64,000 nucleotides of DNA, from NCBI GenBank assembly GCA_937924895.1, contig CALEYP010000097.1, forward strand, positions 35,522 through 99,521, in the 5' to 3' direction. The stretch comes from an uncultured Alphaproteobacteria bacterium. Lineage in GTDB: Bacteria; Pseudomonadota; Alphaproteobacteria; Puniceispirillales; Puniceispirillaceae. Shown piece after piece: positions 52,551-61,915 of this stretch (positions are counted from its first letter, which is position 1; every line of letters begins with the position of its first letter). The translations under genes were made by a program, and so were the position numbers. The notes under the pieces were generated by a model. That model was not told where the DNA came from. It saw only the letters and a program-made list of their open reading frames with translations, and did no database searches.

Positions 52551-52858
52551 GAGCTTGATGTCTTTCCTGCTTTTGGCACATTCAACTAATGTCCCATTTA
52601 TACCAGTGATTCAGCAATGCGAATCATTTCAGTGATCCTTTGGCAATTTATCATGCGTCATAGGGTGTGCCTAGCCACTTCGCAGGTCTCAGGCGCGGCA
52701 AATTATCCTTGCCTTTTAGTCAATCACGCCTTATGCCCTCTTTTCAGTAATGAAGATGATTCAAGGCTTGCACTTTCGCCAAACGGCAGGTATAACCCCA
52801 GCCTTAGACGAATTAGATAGGCGCCACTGATAAAAGGCTGCCATTTTGTAGGAGATAG
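52551..52858. other. Divergent intergenic region between the ABC exporter and rpmE
   Basis: These 308 bases hold no gene I trust; a 67-codon plus-strand frame (52617-52820) has no ribosome site and no recognisable protein. The region has a strong rpmE promoter near its right side and a TATAAA (52602-52597, minus strand) that may serve the ABC gene with a weak -35. I see nothing else. Confidence 0.5.
52768..52796 (+). promoter_or_regulatory. Sigma-70 promoter for rpmE
   Basis: TTGCAC (52768-52773) and TATAAC (52791-52796) with the ideal 17-base spacer, about 60 bases before the rpmE start. Confidence 0.65.
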
Positions 52859-53086
52859 ATGATGAAAAAAGACATCCATCCAGAATATCATGAAATCACT
52901 TTGGTGATGACAGATGGCACAAAGCGCACAACACGCTCAACTTGGGGTAAGCCAGGTGACGAAATGAAGCTTAGCATTGATAGCTTGAACCACCCTGCTT
53001 GGACCGGTCAGCACCGTGTCTTGAATGCAGAAGGTCAGGTGGCTCGCTTTAACAAGCGTTTTGGTGCCCTTGGTATCAAGTCATAG
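52859..53086 (+). CDS. rpmE: 50S ribosomal protein L31 (bL31)
   Basis: Small protein of the large subunit at the subunit interface. [28 protein letters not shown] is the bL31 start; [25 protein letters not shown] the conserved end. There is no CxxC pair, so this is the zinc-independent type seen in many Alphaproteobacteria. Length is 75 from ATG 52859 or 74 from 52862. AGGAGAT lies upstream. A strong terminator follows. Confidence 0.95.
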   Translation: MMKKDIHPEYHEITLVMTDGTKRTTRSTWGKPGDEMKLSIDSLNHPAWTGQHRVLNAEGQVARFNKRFGALGIKS

Positions 53087-53110
53087 AGACAGCCTATCTC
53101 TTATGAGGAA

Positions 53111-53135
53111 GCCTCGCTTTTGCGGGGCTTTTTTT
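53111..53135 (+). terminator. Intrinsic terminator after rpmE
   Basis: GCCTCGC (53111-53117) pairs with GCGGGGC (53122-53128), seven pairs with one G-U, loop TTTT, then seven T residues (53129-53135). Confidence 0.85.
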
Positions 53136-53175
53136 ATGCCCGTTATCCCTTACCTGCTGATTTTCAGCATCAGCC

Positions 53176-53205
53176 CTTGCATCTCTGACACGCACTTCCT
53201 AGCTA
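53176..53205 (+). promoter_or_regulatory. Sigma-32-type promoter for the small heat-shock gene
   Basis: CTTGCA (53176-53181) followed after 16 bases by CCTAGCTA (53198-53205). The upstream CCCTTGCAT is identical to that at rpoH and the spacer length is the same; the -10 is weaker. About 96 bases before the heat-shock gene. Confidence 0.5.
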
Positions 53206-53300
53206 TAAGATAAGATAGAGGGCCAATGGCGCTATCGAACAGAAACCGGCTCGCCTGATGGGAGCCAAAACAGACACCTTGCTTTTTAAAGGAGGCATCA

Positions 53301-53753
53301 ATGACACAAATTGATTTAACACCCTTTTACCGTTCAGCGATTGGGATAGACCGTATGGCATCGCTAATGGATAATTTTTTTACCAGCCCGCAACAATCGC
53401 AAAATGGCTGGCCGCATTACAACATCACAAAATCAAGCGATCATGAATATCGCATTACCATGGCTGTCGCTGGCTTTGGCGAAGGCGACCTTGATGTAAC
53501 CATTCATGAACAAACCCTGATTATCTCTGGCAAGATGAGTGCCACAGATGAGGGTGAGGTCACCTATCTTTATCGCGGCATTGCCGGACGTCAATTTGAG
53601 AAGAAATTCCAATTGGCAGATTTCATCCGCATCAAAGGCGCGCGGCTTAAAGATGGGTTGCTTCATGTTGACCTCATTCGTGAAGTCCCTGAGGCCATGA
53701 AGCCACGAAAGATTGATATCGTAAATGAGACCAAGCTGCTCACTGACGAGTAA
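53301..53753 (+). CDS. Small heat-shock protein, Hsp20/IbpA family
   Basis: ATP-independent holdase chaperone. N-terminal IDLTPFYRSAIGIDRMASLMD is IbpA-like; the alpha-crystallin domain (about residues 35-125) has HYNITKSSDHEYRITMAVAGF, ISGKM, YLYRGIAGRQFEKKFQLADFI and the A-x-L/V-K-DGLL-VDL end. The C-terminus has PRKIDI. Length 150 is normal. AAAGGAGG precedes the ATG by about 7 bases. A heat-shock-type promoter lies upstream and a bidirectional terminator downstream. Confidence 0.95.
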   Translation: MTQIDLTPFYRSAIGIDRMASLMDNFFTSPQQSQNGWPHYNITKSSDHEYRITMAVAGFGEGDLDVTIHEQTLIISGKMSATDEGEVTYLYRGIAGRQFEKKFQLADFIRIKGARLKDGLLHVDLIREVPEAMKPRKIDIVNETKLLTDE

Positions 53754-53773
53754 GATTAGCGTCGCATAGTAAA

Positions 53774-53803
53774 AAAACCCCCTGCCATCTGACAGGGGGT
53801 TTT
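53774..53803. terminator. Bidirectional terminator between hsp20 and ppdK
   Basis: AAAACCCCCTG (53774-53784) pairs with CAGGGGGTTTT (53793-53803), eleven pairs, loop of eight. A run of seven A residues precedes and TTTTGTATTT follows, so it works on both strands for the convergent genes. Confidence 0.85.
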
Positions 53804-53825
53804 GTATTTCAGCGCCAGAATGGCC

Positions 53826-56519
53826 TTATGATTTTTGACGCAATGTCGCTTGCGCTGCGGCAAGACGTGCAATGGGCACACGGAAGGGCGAGCATGATAC
53901 ATAATCGAGCCCAACCCCTTCGCAGAACGCGATTGAGGCGGGGTCACCGCCATGTTCACCGCAAATGCCAAGCTTGATATCAGCTCTGGTCGATTTGCCC
54001 TTATCAGCCCCCATCTTGACTAAGCTGCCAACGCCTTGCTGGTCAATGGAGACAAAGGGGTCAACCGCATAGATACCCTTTTCTTCATAGGCGCCCATGA
54101 AAGAGGCGGCGTCATCGCGGCTAATGCCCAAAGTGGTCTGGGTTAAGTCATTTGTCCCAAAAGAGAAAAACTCTGCTTCTGAAGCAAGCTCATCTGCCAT
54201 GAGGGCCGCACGTGGTAATTCAACCATGGTGCCAACCAGATAGGTAATAGTCTGCCCTGTTTCAGCAAAGACCGCCTGTGCGGTGGCATCAATCACCTCA
54301 CGGCACAGCTGAATCTCTTTCGCAGACCCTGCCAATGGCACCATAATTTCAGGGATCGGTGCCTCAGCTGATTTTGCCACTGATACAGCCGCTTCGAAAA
54401 TCGCTCTGGCCTGCATGGCGCAAATTTCTGGGTAGGTGATAGCCAGACGGCACCCCCGATGACCCAGCATCGGGTTTGATTCTGATAGCTTCAGAGCCCG
54501 TTGGCGTGCCACATCAAGGCTGATACCAGCCGCCTCTGCCACATCTTGTAATTCGGCATCTGAATGCGGCAAGAATTCATGCAAAGGCGGATCGAGTAAA
54601 CGGATAGTGACAGGCAGACCTGACATCACCGTAAATAATGTTTCAAAGTCAGCGCGTTGCATCGGCAATAATTTGGCCAAAGCCGCCTCGCGTCCTTCAA
54701 CGGTATCAGCCAAAATCATCTCGCGCATCGCGATGATACGGTCGGCATCAAAGAACATATGTTCTGTGCGGCACAAACCGATCCCTTCTGCACCAAAATA
54801 GCGGGCTTTCTCGCTATCTAATTTGGTTTCAGCATTGGCACGCACTTTCATACGGCGTGTCTCATCCGCCCATGTCATCACTGTTTCGAAATCACCTGAT
54901 AATTGCGGGTCAATCGTCTCAACAGCGCCGCTATAAACCTCGCCGGCAGACCCATCAATGGTGATCCAGTCACCTTCAGACAGGGTCTGTCCCCCCATCA
55001 TTACAGAGCCAGTGGCATTATCAATGCGGATGTCACCAGCGCCTGAGACACAAGCGCGGCCCATACCACGCGCCACCACAGCGGCATGGCTCGTCATGCC
55101 ACCACGTGCGGTGAGGATACCAGCAGCAGCATGCATCCCATGAATATCTTCTGGGCTTGTTTCAACACGCACCAAAATGACAGATTTCCCAGCATTAGCG
55201 AGGGCTTCGGCTTTGTCAGCTGTGAGGCAAATCTCACCGCTAGCAGCGCCAGGAGAGGCTGGCAAGCCCCGCGCCAGCAAATGCTTGTCAGCATCGGGAT
55301 CCAGCGTTGGATGTAGCAATTGATCAAGCGATTCTGGCTCAATGCGCAATAATGCCTCTTCCTTCGAAATGAGCCCTTCTGCGGCCATATCAACAGCGAT
55401 CTTCATTGCGGCTTCGGCCGTACGTTTGCCATTTCTTGTCTGCAGCATATAGAGCTTATTTTGCTGAATCGTAAACTCAAGATCCTGCATATCTGTGTAA
55501 TGCGCTTCTAATTTATGGCGCACATCATCAAGCTGCTTGAAGACATCAGGCATCGCGGCTTCCATTGATGGGCCATCTTCGCCTGCTTTGATGCGCGCTT
55601 GTTCAGTTAGGGGAAGCGGTGTGCGGATACCTGCCACCACATCTTCGCCTTGCGCGTTAATCAAAAACTCCCCATAGAACATATTCTCGCCTGTTGATGG
55701 GTCACGCGTGAAAGCCACGCCTGTCGCACAATCATCACCTCTATTACCAAAGACCATAGCTTGCACATTGACAGCTGTGCCCCATTCAGCGGGAATATTA
55801 TTCAAGCGGCGATATGTTTTCGCACGGGCATTCATCCAGCTGGTAAAGACCGCCCCCACAGCGCCCCATAATTGCTCATGCGGGTCTTGGGGAAAGGCGG
55901 TGCCTAATTCATCTTGGACAATCTGTTTATAGTCAGTGACAAGACCACGTAATTGGGCCCCTGTCAGTGCCGTATCTTCAATGATGCCAAGGCTGATTTT
56001 CAAATCTTCCAAACAATCTTCAAACAGGCCATGATCAACATCCATCACCACATCAGCATACATTTGGATAAAGCGACGATAGCTGTCATAAGCGAAGCGA
56101 TCATCTCCTGTCATCGCGGCTAGCCCTTCGGCTGTCTCATCATTCAAGCCCAGATTCAGCACGGTATCCATCATACCAGGCATAGAGGCACGAGCGCCTG
56201 AGCGCACAGATAATAAGAGCGGATTTGAAGGGTCAGCGAATGTCGCCCCTGTCTCTGCTTCGATTACATGAAGCGCGTCTTTGACCTCTGCGGCCAGCGT
56301 TTCAGGATAGGAACGGTCATGGTCGTAATAGTAATTACAAACCGCAGTGGTGATGGTAAAGCCAGGAGGCACTGGCAAGCCAATCGTCGCCATTTCAGCG
56401 AGATTTGCGCCTTTGCCGCCGAGGAGGTTGCGCATAGACGCATCCCCGTCGCATTTATTCACACCAAAAGAGTACACCCATTGTTGAAGTGCGTTGCTAG
56501 CCGCCTGCATGTTCTTCAA
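53826..56519 (-). CDS. ppdK: Pyruvate, phosphate dikinase
   Basis: Interconverts pyruvate, ATP and phosphate with PEP, AMP and pyrophosphate. The N-terminal ATP-grasp (GGKGANLAEMATIGLPVPPGFTITT) is followed by the phosphohistidine domain with GGMTSHAAVVARGMGRACV (catalytic His, around residue 465), and a C-terminal PEP/pyruvate barrel with GFCR-like IGLCRTEHMFF, FGTNDLTQTTLGISRDDA and ICGEHGGDP. Length 897 is standard. Two in-frame ATGs (codons 1 and 4) are possible starts. A separate PpdK regulator is not seen here. It lies 55 bases after glyS. Confidence 0.97.
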   Translation of the reverse strand: MKNMQAASNALQQWVYSFGVNKCDGDASMRNLLGGKGANLAEMATIGLPVPPGFTITTAVCNYYYDHDRSYPETLAAEVKDALHVIEAETGATFADPSNPLLLSVRSGARASMPGMMDTVLNLGLNDETAEGLAAMTGDDRFAYDSYRRFIQMYADVVMDVDHGLFEDCLEDLKISLGIIEDTALTGAQLRGLVTDYKQIVQDELGTAFPQDPHEQLWGAVGAVFTSWMNARAKTYRRLNNIPAEWGTAVNVQAMVFGNRGDDCATGVAFTRDPSTGENMFYGEFLINAQGEDVVAGIRTPLPLTEQARIKAGEDGPSMEAAMPDVFKQLDDVRHKLEAHYTDMQDLEFTIQQNKLYMLQTRNGKRTAEAAMKIAVDMAAEGLISKEEALLRIEPESLDQLLHPTLDPDADKHLLARGLPASPGAASGEICLTADKAEALANAGKSVILVRVETSPEDIHGMHAAAGILTARGGMTSHAAVVARGMGRACVSGAGDIRIDNATGSVMMGGQTLSEGDWITIDGSAGEVYSGAVETIDPQLSGDFETVMTWADETRRMKVRANAETKLDSEKARYFGAEGIGLCRTEHMFFDADRIIAMREMILADTVEGREAALAKLLPMQRADFETLFTVMSGLPVTIRLLDPPLHEFLPHSDAELQDVAEAAGISLDVARQRALKLSESNPMLGHRGCRLAITYPEICAMQARAIFEAAVSVAKSAEAPIPEIMVPLAGSAKEIQLCREVIDATAQAVFAETGQTITYLVGTMVELPRAALMADELASEAEFFSFGTNDLTQTTLGISRDDAASFMGAYEEKGIYAVDPFVSIDQQGVGSLVKMGADKGKSTRADIKLGICGEHGGDPASIAFCEGVGLDYVSCSPFRVPIARLAAAQATLRQKS

Positions 56520-56574
56520 TCCTTTGCCTTGTGTAAAACGATTGCTAGAGACCCCAATCTCTTTTCATCCACTC

Positions 56575-58647
56575 TTATTTCTCAATTTTTGAAAAATCTG
56601 CGAATTCTGTCATCACCTTTGTTAAATGATGCACAAGTGCCAAGCGATTCCCCCGCACAATAGCATCTTCTGCATTCACAATAATGTCTTCAAAGAAGCG
56701 ATTAATCACAGGCGCCAATTCACTCAATGCGGCAAGCCTGTCATCAATATCAGCACCTGTTTCAAGATGATTATCAGGCAATGCGCCGAGCGCGTCACCT
56801 AAGGCAATTTCCGCTGGCTCTTGGCATAAATCTTGGTCAAAACTATCAGGATAATGTGTGTTTTTCTTAGCTTCTGCGGCAAGAATATTCGCCGCCCGCT
56901 TATAACCTGCGATCAGCTTTTCCCCGGCTTCCGTCTTTAAGGCAGCCTCTAATTTTTGGGCCTTATCCATCAATAATTTAGGATCCGCGACAGATTGCGC
57001 TGTGAGGGCTGCGGCGATGACATCGTGCGAGAGACCTGTCTCTCGCAGCATCACACGCAAACGATCTTGGATGAAAGACGTCACATCACCATCAAGAGCC
57101 GCAAAGCCGTATAAGCGTGCGGCTTGTTGCAACAACTCTTCCAAAGGGAGACGCAGATTAGCTTCGTCAATCATGCGTAAAATCGCGAGGGCAGCGCGGC
57201 GCAAGGCAAACGGATCCTTAGAGCCTGTTGGCTTCGCACCAATGCCAAAAAAGCCAACCAGCGTATCCATTTTATCGGCTAAGGAGACAACGAGCCCTTC
57301 TGGCGTGGCTGGCAGCCTATCGGACGGGCCAGCCGGGCGATAATGATCTGAGATCGCAGCCACAATTTCAGCATCATAGCCATGATGTGCCGCGTAATAG
57401 CCGCCCATGATACCTTGTAATTCTGGGAATTCACCAACCATCCCTGTGACTAAGTCGGCCTTTGCCATTGTTGCGGCTTGCTGGGCCTTGCCAACATCAG
57501 CGCCCGCCACATAAGGGGCAATAGCAGCACTTAATGCTGTCATACGAGTGACTTTATCACCCACTGAGCCAAGCCCTTCATAGAAGGTGACTTGCGCCAA
57601 AGACGGGATATAGTCCTTCAGATCTGTGCCCTTATCCTGATCCCAGAAAAAGGCAGCATCAGCCAAGCGCGCGCGCAACACACGTTCATTGCCATGCGTT
57701 ATCAGCGCATCATTTGTCGCATCAGATTTGCGATTTGCCACTGTCACAAAATAAGGCGCGATTTGCCCTGCCTTGTCACCAGAGGCATAGCGTGTAGCGA
57801 AATATTTCTGATGGACACGCATCGAAGTGATCAACACCTCTTCCGGCAAAGCCATAAAGCTGTCATCAATTGTGCCCAAGATCGCATTCGGCCATTCAAC
57901 AAGACCTGTGACCTCTGCTAGCAAACCCTCATCAGGGATGAGTTCCAACCCCGCGGCAGCTGTCTTGGCGTGCGCGTCTGCGAGGATGGTTTGTGCTTTC
58001 ACATCAGCCTCTGTCATGACAAAGGCGGCTTGCATCTTTTCTTGCCAATCAGCCACAGAGGTAATGGTAAAGCCCTCTTTGGCATAGAAAGGATGACCAT
58101 AGGCCGTGGTATCGAAGGTGATAGCCATCTCACCGCCCAAATCCAATTCACCAGGGATTAAAGCGCCATCTAGTAGCAGGTTGATACCATGCAATGGGCG
58201 GACCCAGCTAAGGCGTGATGTGCCCCATCTTTGGCTTTTCGGCCACGGGAAGTGGGCCAGCATCTCTGTGACAATATTCGGCAGAATATCTGCGACAGCG
58301 GCACCTTTTTGAGTCTGGCGCGCAAAGTAGAATGTCCCTTTGGCCGATTCTTCTGTGACTAGCTCCTCACGAGAGAGACCAACAGATTTGCAGAACCCCT
58401 CGATGGCCTTATCTGGCGCATCTGTGCGTGGCCCTCTTTTCTCAATCTCCAAATCAGGTTGGCGGTCAAGAATATGATCAAGCGATAAGGCGAGATGACG
58501 TGGGCCGTAAAAAGATTTTGCCCCTGAGGGAGCGAGCCCCGCCTCGGTCAGCGCGCCTACGAATAAGCGCTCCAAATCAGCAGCTGCATTTTTCTGCATG
58601 CGGGCAGGAATTTCTTCACAAATCAGATTGAGGAATAACTCAGCCAT
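56575..58647 (-). CDS. glyS: Glycyl-tRNA synthetase beta subunit
   Basis: Large subunit of the bacterial (alpha-beta)2 glycyl-tRNA synthetase, with tRNA recognition. The N-terminal ELFLNLICEEIPARMQ, WPKSQRWG, VDKRT-like and GEFPELQGIMGGYYA are family signatures, then an HD-type region and a C-terminal anticodon-binding domain (DIIVNAEDAIVRGNRLALVHHLTKVM). Length 690 is usual. It starts on the last base of the glyQ stop, so the subunits are translationally coupled. Confidence 0.97.
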   Translation of the reverse strand: MAELFLNLICEEIPARMQKNAAADLERLFVGALTEAGLAPSGAKSFYGPRHLALSLDHILDRQPDLEIEKRGPRTDAPDKAIEGFCKSVGLSREELVTEESAKGTFYFARQTQKGAAVADILPNIVTEMLAHFPWPKSQRWGTSRLSWVRPLHGINLLLDGALIPGELDLGGEMAITFDTTAYGHPFYAKEGFTITSVADWQEKMQAAFVMTEADVKAQTILADAHAKTAAAGLELIPDEGLLAEVTGLVEWPNAILGTIDDSFMALPEEVLITSMRVHQKYFATRYASGDKAGQIAPYFVTVANRKSDATNDALITHGNERVLRARLADAAFFWDQDKGTDLKDYIPSLAQVTFYEGLGSVGDKVTRMTALSAAIAPYVAGADVGKAQQAATMAKADLVTGMVGEFPELQGIMGGYYAAHHGYDAEIVAAISDHYRPAGPSDRLPATPEGLVVSLADKMDTLVGFFGIGAKPTGSKDPFALRRAALAILRMIDEANLRLPLEELLQQAARLYGFAALDGDVTSFIQDRLRVMLRETGLSHDVIAAALTAQSVADPKLLMDKAQKLEAALKTEAGEKLIAGYKRAANILAAEAKKNTHYPDSFDQDLCQEPAEIALGDALGALPDNHLETGADIDDRLAALSELAPVINRFFEDIIVNAEDAIVRGNRLALVHHLTKVMTEFADFSKIEK

Positions 58648-59549
58648 TATGCGTCTCCCTCAGCATTGGCCTGACCGACCCAGGCTTCACAACATCCTTT
58701 GGCCAGGGCTCTCACACGGCCAATATAGCTTTGGCGTTCTGTGACAGAGATGACGCCTCTGGCATCTAGCAGGTTAAAGAGATGGCTGGCTTTCATACAT
58801 TGGTCATAAGCTGGCAGCGCAAGCGGTGTTTCTAGCGCGAGCAATTTACCACATTCTGCCTCAGCATCTTTGAAATGCTGGAAGAGCGCATCTGTTTCGG
58901 CATGCTCAAAATTCCATGTGGAAAATTCAACTTCGGCACGATGGAAAATATCACCGTAGCATTTGCCGCCCTTCTCTTTTGGCACGCCATCCCAATCAAG
59001 GTCATAAACATTTTCAATCCCTTGAATGAACATCGCCATCCGCTCTAGCCCATAGGTCAACTCTAGCGGGACAGGGTTACATTCAATGCCGCCGACCTGT
59101 TGGAAATAGGTGAATTGCGAGACTTCCATCCCATCACACCACACTTCCCAACCAAGGCCCCACGCGCCCAAGGTCGGAGATTCCCAGTCATCTTCGACAA
59201 AGCGGATATCATGCGCATGCACATCAAGACCAATCGCTTCGAGTGAGCCAAGATAGAGCTCTTGGGCGTTCGCCGGTGACGGCTTCATGATCGTCTGAAA
59301 CTGGTAATAATGCTGGAGGCGATTTGGGTTATCACCATAGCGGCCATCTGTTGGACGACGCGATGGCTGTACGTAAGCGGCATTCCAGTGAAAATCTGGC
59401 CCCAAAGCACGCAAGGTTGTCGCAGGGTGAAACGTCCCCGCGCCAACTTCCATGTCATAAGGTTGCAAGATTACACAGCCCTGTTCGGCCCAGTAACTTT
59501 GCAGATTTAGGATAATTGATTGAAAATCAGTACGCGGTCCCATAGCCAT
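58647..59549 (-). CDS. glyQ: Glycyl-tRNA synthetase alpha subunit
   Basis: Class II catalytic subunit that activates glycine. [43 protein letters not shown] (motif 1/2 region), [27 protein letters not shown] and [24 protein letters not shown] are highly conserved. I choose ATG 59549 (300 residues); ATG 59543 or 59573 are possible. It overlaps glyS by one base. Confidence 0.97.
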   Translation of the reverse strand: MAMGPRTDFQSIILNLQSYWAEQGCVILQPYDMEVGAGTFHPATTLRALGPDFHWNAAYVQPSRRPTDGRYGDNPNRLQHYYQFQTIMKPSPANAQELYLGSLEAIGLDVHAHDIRFVEDDWESPTLGAWGLGWEVWCDGMEVSQFTYFQQVGGIECNPVPLELTYGLERMAMFIQGIENVYDLDWDGVPKEKGGKCYGDIFHRAEVEFSTWNFEHAETDALFQHFKDAEAECGKLLALETPLALPAYDQCMKASHLFNLLDARGVISVTERQSYIGRVRALAKGCCEAWVGQANAEGDA

Positions 59550-59627
59550 TTTCTCGCTTCGACTGCTGGTCATAAGGTGGCGCTAACCTAGCCGATCACG
59601 AGCTGTAAAACAAGGCTGAGAGCTGGC

Positions 59628-59861
59628 CTATTCGCAACTATGTTCAGCTTCGTTTGCCGCCTGATACCATTTGCCACAGCGCGGACATTCAATCATATCT
59701 ACCGAAGAGCCAGCCGTGCCATCAGATGAGGCTGATTGGTCGTGACCTGATGATTGTGATTCTCTGATTTTCTTTTGTGTTTCCAGAAAACGGAAGACTT
59801 GCCAGACGACAAATAAAATGACGGCTAGGCCCAAAATTTTTCCCAAAGACAACATCACCAT
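59628..59861 (-). CDS. Small membrane protein with C-terminal zinc ribbon (PP0621-like)
   Basis: A 77-residue protein: one N-terminal membrane helix (LGKILGLAVILFVVWQVFRFL), a charged then Ser/Gly-rich linker, and MIECPRCGKWYQAANEAEHSC, a CxxC-x12-14-HxC zinc-binding half-knuckle. This matches the layout of small PP0621-type proteins of unknown function. It sits between glyQ and the S49 protease with no overlap. Confidence 0.75.
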   Translation of the reverse strand: MVMLSLGKILGLAVILFVVWQVFRFLETQKKIRESQSSGHDQSASSDGTAGSSVDMIECPRCGKWYQAANEAEHSCE

Positions 59862-59897
59862 TCCTCCTGATTCATGGGTGCTCTATATGTGGATACC

Positions 59898-60734
59898 CTA
59901 AAGACCGAGGCGCGACCACCATAATCTATCGGTAGCGGCATCAATCATGGCCTCTGCCGAGAGATGGGATTGCGCCGTTAACGCGCCAAAAGGACCAAAT
60001 TTCCGTTTGGCAGCGATCTGCACAAATTTGACATCATCTCCAAATTTTTGGGACATCACTTGATAGAGGACACCAATATGATCCACTAGCCCATAGGTAA
60101 GCGCTTGTGTGCCCGACCAAAAGGCCCCAGAAAATAGGACATCATCGGCCTCTTTTAAGCGGCCCCCACGACGGGCTTTCACATAGGCCTTAAACTCATC
60201 ATGCAAGGCGCTTTGCAAGGATTTCAAATGCGCAATATCAGCCTCTTTTTCAGGCTGGAACGGGTCAAGCATCGCTTTGGAGGTACCAGCGGTGTAAACA
60301 CGACGTTCAATGCCCAGCTTGGCCAATAAATCAGGGAAACCAAACCCGGCAGAGACCACGCCGATTGAGCCAATAATAGAGGCGGGAGAGGCATAGATTT
60401 CATCAGCAGCACAAGCCAGCCAATAGCCACCTGAGGCAGCAGCATCCTCGCAAAACGCAATCACAGGAATATGTTTCTTATCTGCTAATTGCCGAATGCG
60501 GTCCGCGATCAGCTGGGATTGCACTGGTGAGCCGCCAGGTGAATTAATGAGCAATGCCACAGCTTTGACATCTGGCAACGAAAACGCCTTTTTCAATTGG
60601 GCATCAACCGCCTCTAGCGAGAGCGAACGGCGCACCCCGCCTGAGCTTGCAGCAATCACCCCTTGCAGGCGCAAAACGGCAATGGTGGGCTTTTGCGATT
60701 GCCAAAATAATAGCTTTGAGATCAAGCGACGCAT
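59898..60734 (-). CDS. S49 family serine protease (SohB/SppA-like)
   Basis: Membrane-associated serine protease of the signal-peptide-peptidase A family. The core begins IAVLRLQGVI; ALLINSPGGSPVQSQLIADRI, FCEDAAASGGYWLACAADEI with the nucleophilic Ser, SIIGSIGVVSAGFGF, and a Lys in the following VYTAGTSKAMLDPF segment fit the Ser-Lys dyad. Length 278 marks the short single-domain type. A hydrophobic N-terminus is weak, so membrane anchoring is uncertain. It is eleven bases from the methyltransferase gene upstream. Confidence 0.92.
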   Translation of the reverse strand: MRRLISKLLFWQSQKPTIAVLRLQGVIAASSGGVRRSLSLEAVDAQLKKAFSLPDVKAVALLINSPGGSPVQSQLIADRIRQLADKKHIPVIAFCEDAAASGGYWLACAADEIYASPASIIGSIGVVSAGFGFPDLLAKLGIERRVYTAGTSKAMLDPFQPEKEADIAHLKSLQSALHDEFKAYVKARRGGRLKEADDVLFSGAFWSGTQALTYGLVDHIGVLYQVMSQKFGDDVKFVQIAAKRKFGPFGALTAQSHLSAEAMIDAATDRLWWSRLGL

Positions 60735-60744
60735 CAGATACCTC

Positions 60745-61575
60745 TTATCTTCTATCCTGTGATGGTGGCGCAGATGGTGCGGCCTGTGGTGTTTTTCTTA
60801 TATAATCAGCAAGCAATCCTTGTACAGACTCACCCTTTAAAATCTGGCTGACCGCTTGCGTTGTCGCGCCATCTGGATGATGCAACACCACGCCATCTAG
60901 CAAGGAAACAGGAGACGCTACTTGTTTACGCGCACTGACAATGACTCGAATAGCAGGGCTAGATTTATAGGGGTAAATCGGCAAAATCGCGATATCACCT
61001 GCCTGATGCGCTGCCAAAGTGACGATCATATCATCAAGTTTATCAGCGCGTGAGATAAAGGTTAGCCGGCCCTTGGGCTTGAGCAAAGTTAGGGCTGTTG
61101 TCACCCAATCTGATAACGCCGCCTCTTCACCTTGATGGGCGAGCGCGCGGCGGTTATGGCGCGCGCGGGTGCTATGCGGATCGTGAAAGGGAGGATTTGA
61201 GAAGACTTGATCAAAGCTTTGATGAAGCAGGCTTGGCAGCGCAAATATGTCAGCCTCACTCACACGGACGGCATCTTCAAAGCCTTGGGCAGATAGATTA
61301 TGGCGCAGTAGCTGGGCCGAAAGCGGGTCTTTCTCAATGGCTGTGATGTGACAATGCGGCAAACGATGCAAGGCTGTGATCGTGGCGGCCCCAACCCCTG
61401 CCCCCAATTCAGCCATGCGGCTGCCATTTGCTCCCTCAAGCGCGCTACCGAGCAAGATCGCATCTGTGCCAAAACGATAGCCTTGGCGAGGCTGCCATAA
61501 GTGATAGCTTTGATTTAAAATCCCATCATAACTCAGCTCATCTGGGCAATCAGGTCGCGCATCATCATTCATCAT
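60745..61575 (-). CDS. TrmN6-like tRNA1(Val) methyltransferase
   Basis: SAM-dependent N6-adenine methyltransferase of the YfiC/TrmN6 type, which in E. coli methylates A37 of tRNA-Val. GYRFGTDAILLGSAL, motif I MAELGAGVGAATITAL, and the catalytic NPPF (VFSNPPFHDP) are clear. I choose ATG 61575, giving 276 residues. It lies inside the last codons of the DUF2007 gene and translation is probably coupled to it. The longer frame to 61626 adds 17 residues in that gene. Target not proven. Confidence 0.85.
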   Translation of the reverse strand: MMNDDARPDCPDELSYDGILNQSYHLWQPRQGYRFGTDAILLGSALEGANGSRMAELGAGVGAATITALHRLPHCHITAIEKDPLSAQLLRHNLSAQGFEDAVRVSEADIFALPSLLHQSFDQVFSNPPFHDPHSTRARHNRRALAHQGEEAALSDWVTTALTLLKPKGRLTFISRADKLDDMIVTLAAHQAGDIAILPIYPYKSSPAIRVIVSARKQVASPVSLLDGVVLHHPDGATTQAVSQILKGESVQGLLADYIRKTPQAAPSAPPSQDRR

Positions 61576-61780
61576 AATATTCGTCAACTTCCTGCAAACG
61601 GCGAATGGCGATGGCCTCATAATCATCAGGCACCATTAAACGACGGGGAAAAGCGCCAATGCCCGCCTCAAGAGCCGATATATGATGGTCAAATACAAAA
61701 AACGGAATATCAAAATCAGTTAAGACTGATTGCAGATAGGTAAGCCGTGCCAGATTTGTTGTTTTCACCACACATTTCAT
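61565..61780 (-). CDS. DUF2007-family small protein
   Basis: A 71-residue protein with the DUF2007 layout: VVKTTNLARLTYLQSVLTDFDIPFFVFDHHISALEAGIGAFPRRLMVPDDYEAIAIRRL, a small alpha-beta domain with a P-R-L-V-x-x-x-D motif, like the domain thought to act in signalling. It overlaps the TrmN6-like start by 11 bases, an arrangement common in Alphaproteobacteria. Function unknown. Confidence 0.85.
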   Translation of the reverse strand: MKCVVKTTNLARLTYLQSVLTDFDIPFFVFDHHISALEAGIGAFPRRLMVPDDYEAIAIRRLQEVDEYYDE

Positions 61781-61881
61781 AACTGATATTATTGTCGAAA
61801 AACACAGCTAGGCCAAGCCAATTTCGCTAGATATCCCTTTTGCTGTCAGGTTGATTTTTGTTGTCATTGACCGCGGTAATG

Positions 61882-61896
61882 CCTATGAAAGCGTTA
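61882..61896 (+). repeat. 15-base direct repeat, copy 1
   Basis: CCTATGAAAGCGTTA upstream of the polyprenyl synthase gene, identical to 63983-63997, same orientation, 2,101 bases apart. A pair of 15-mers is near chance level in a window this size. Confidence 0.4.
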
Positions 61897-61915
61897 CGAG
61901 TTTAACGCCTTTACC

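Noticed and set aside
52617..52820. 67-codon plus-strand ORF before rpmE
   Set aside because: No ribosome site, contains the rpmE promoter and the divergent -10, and no domain is visible.
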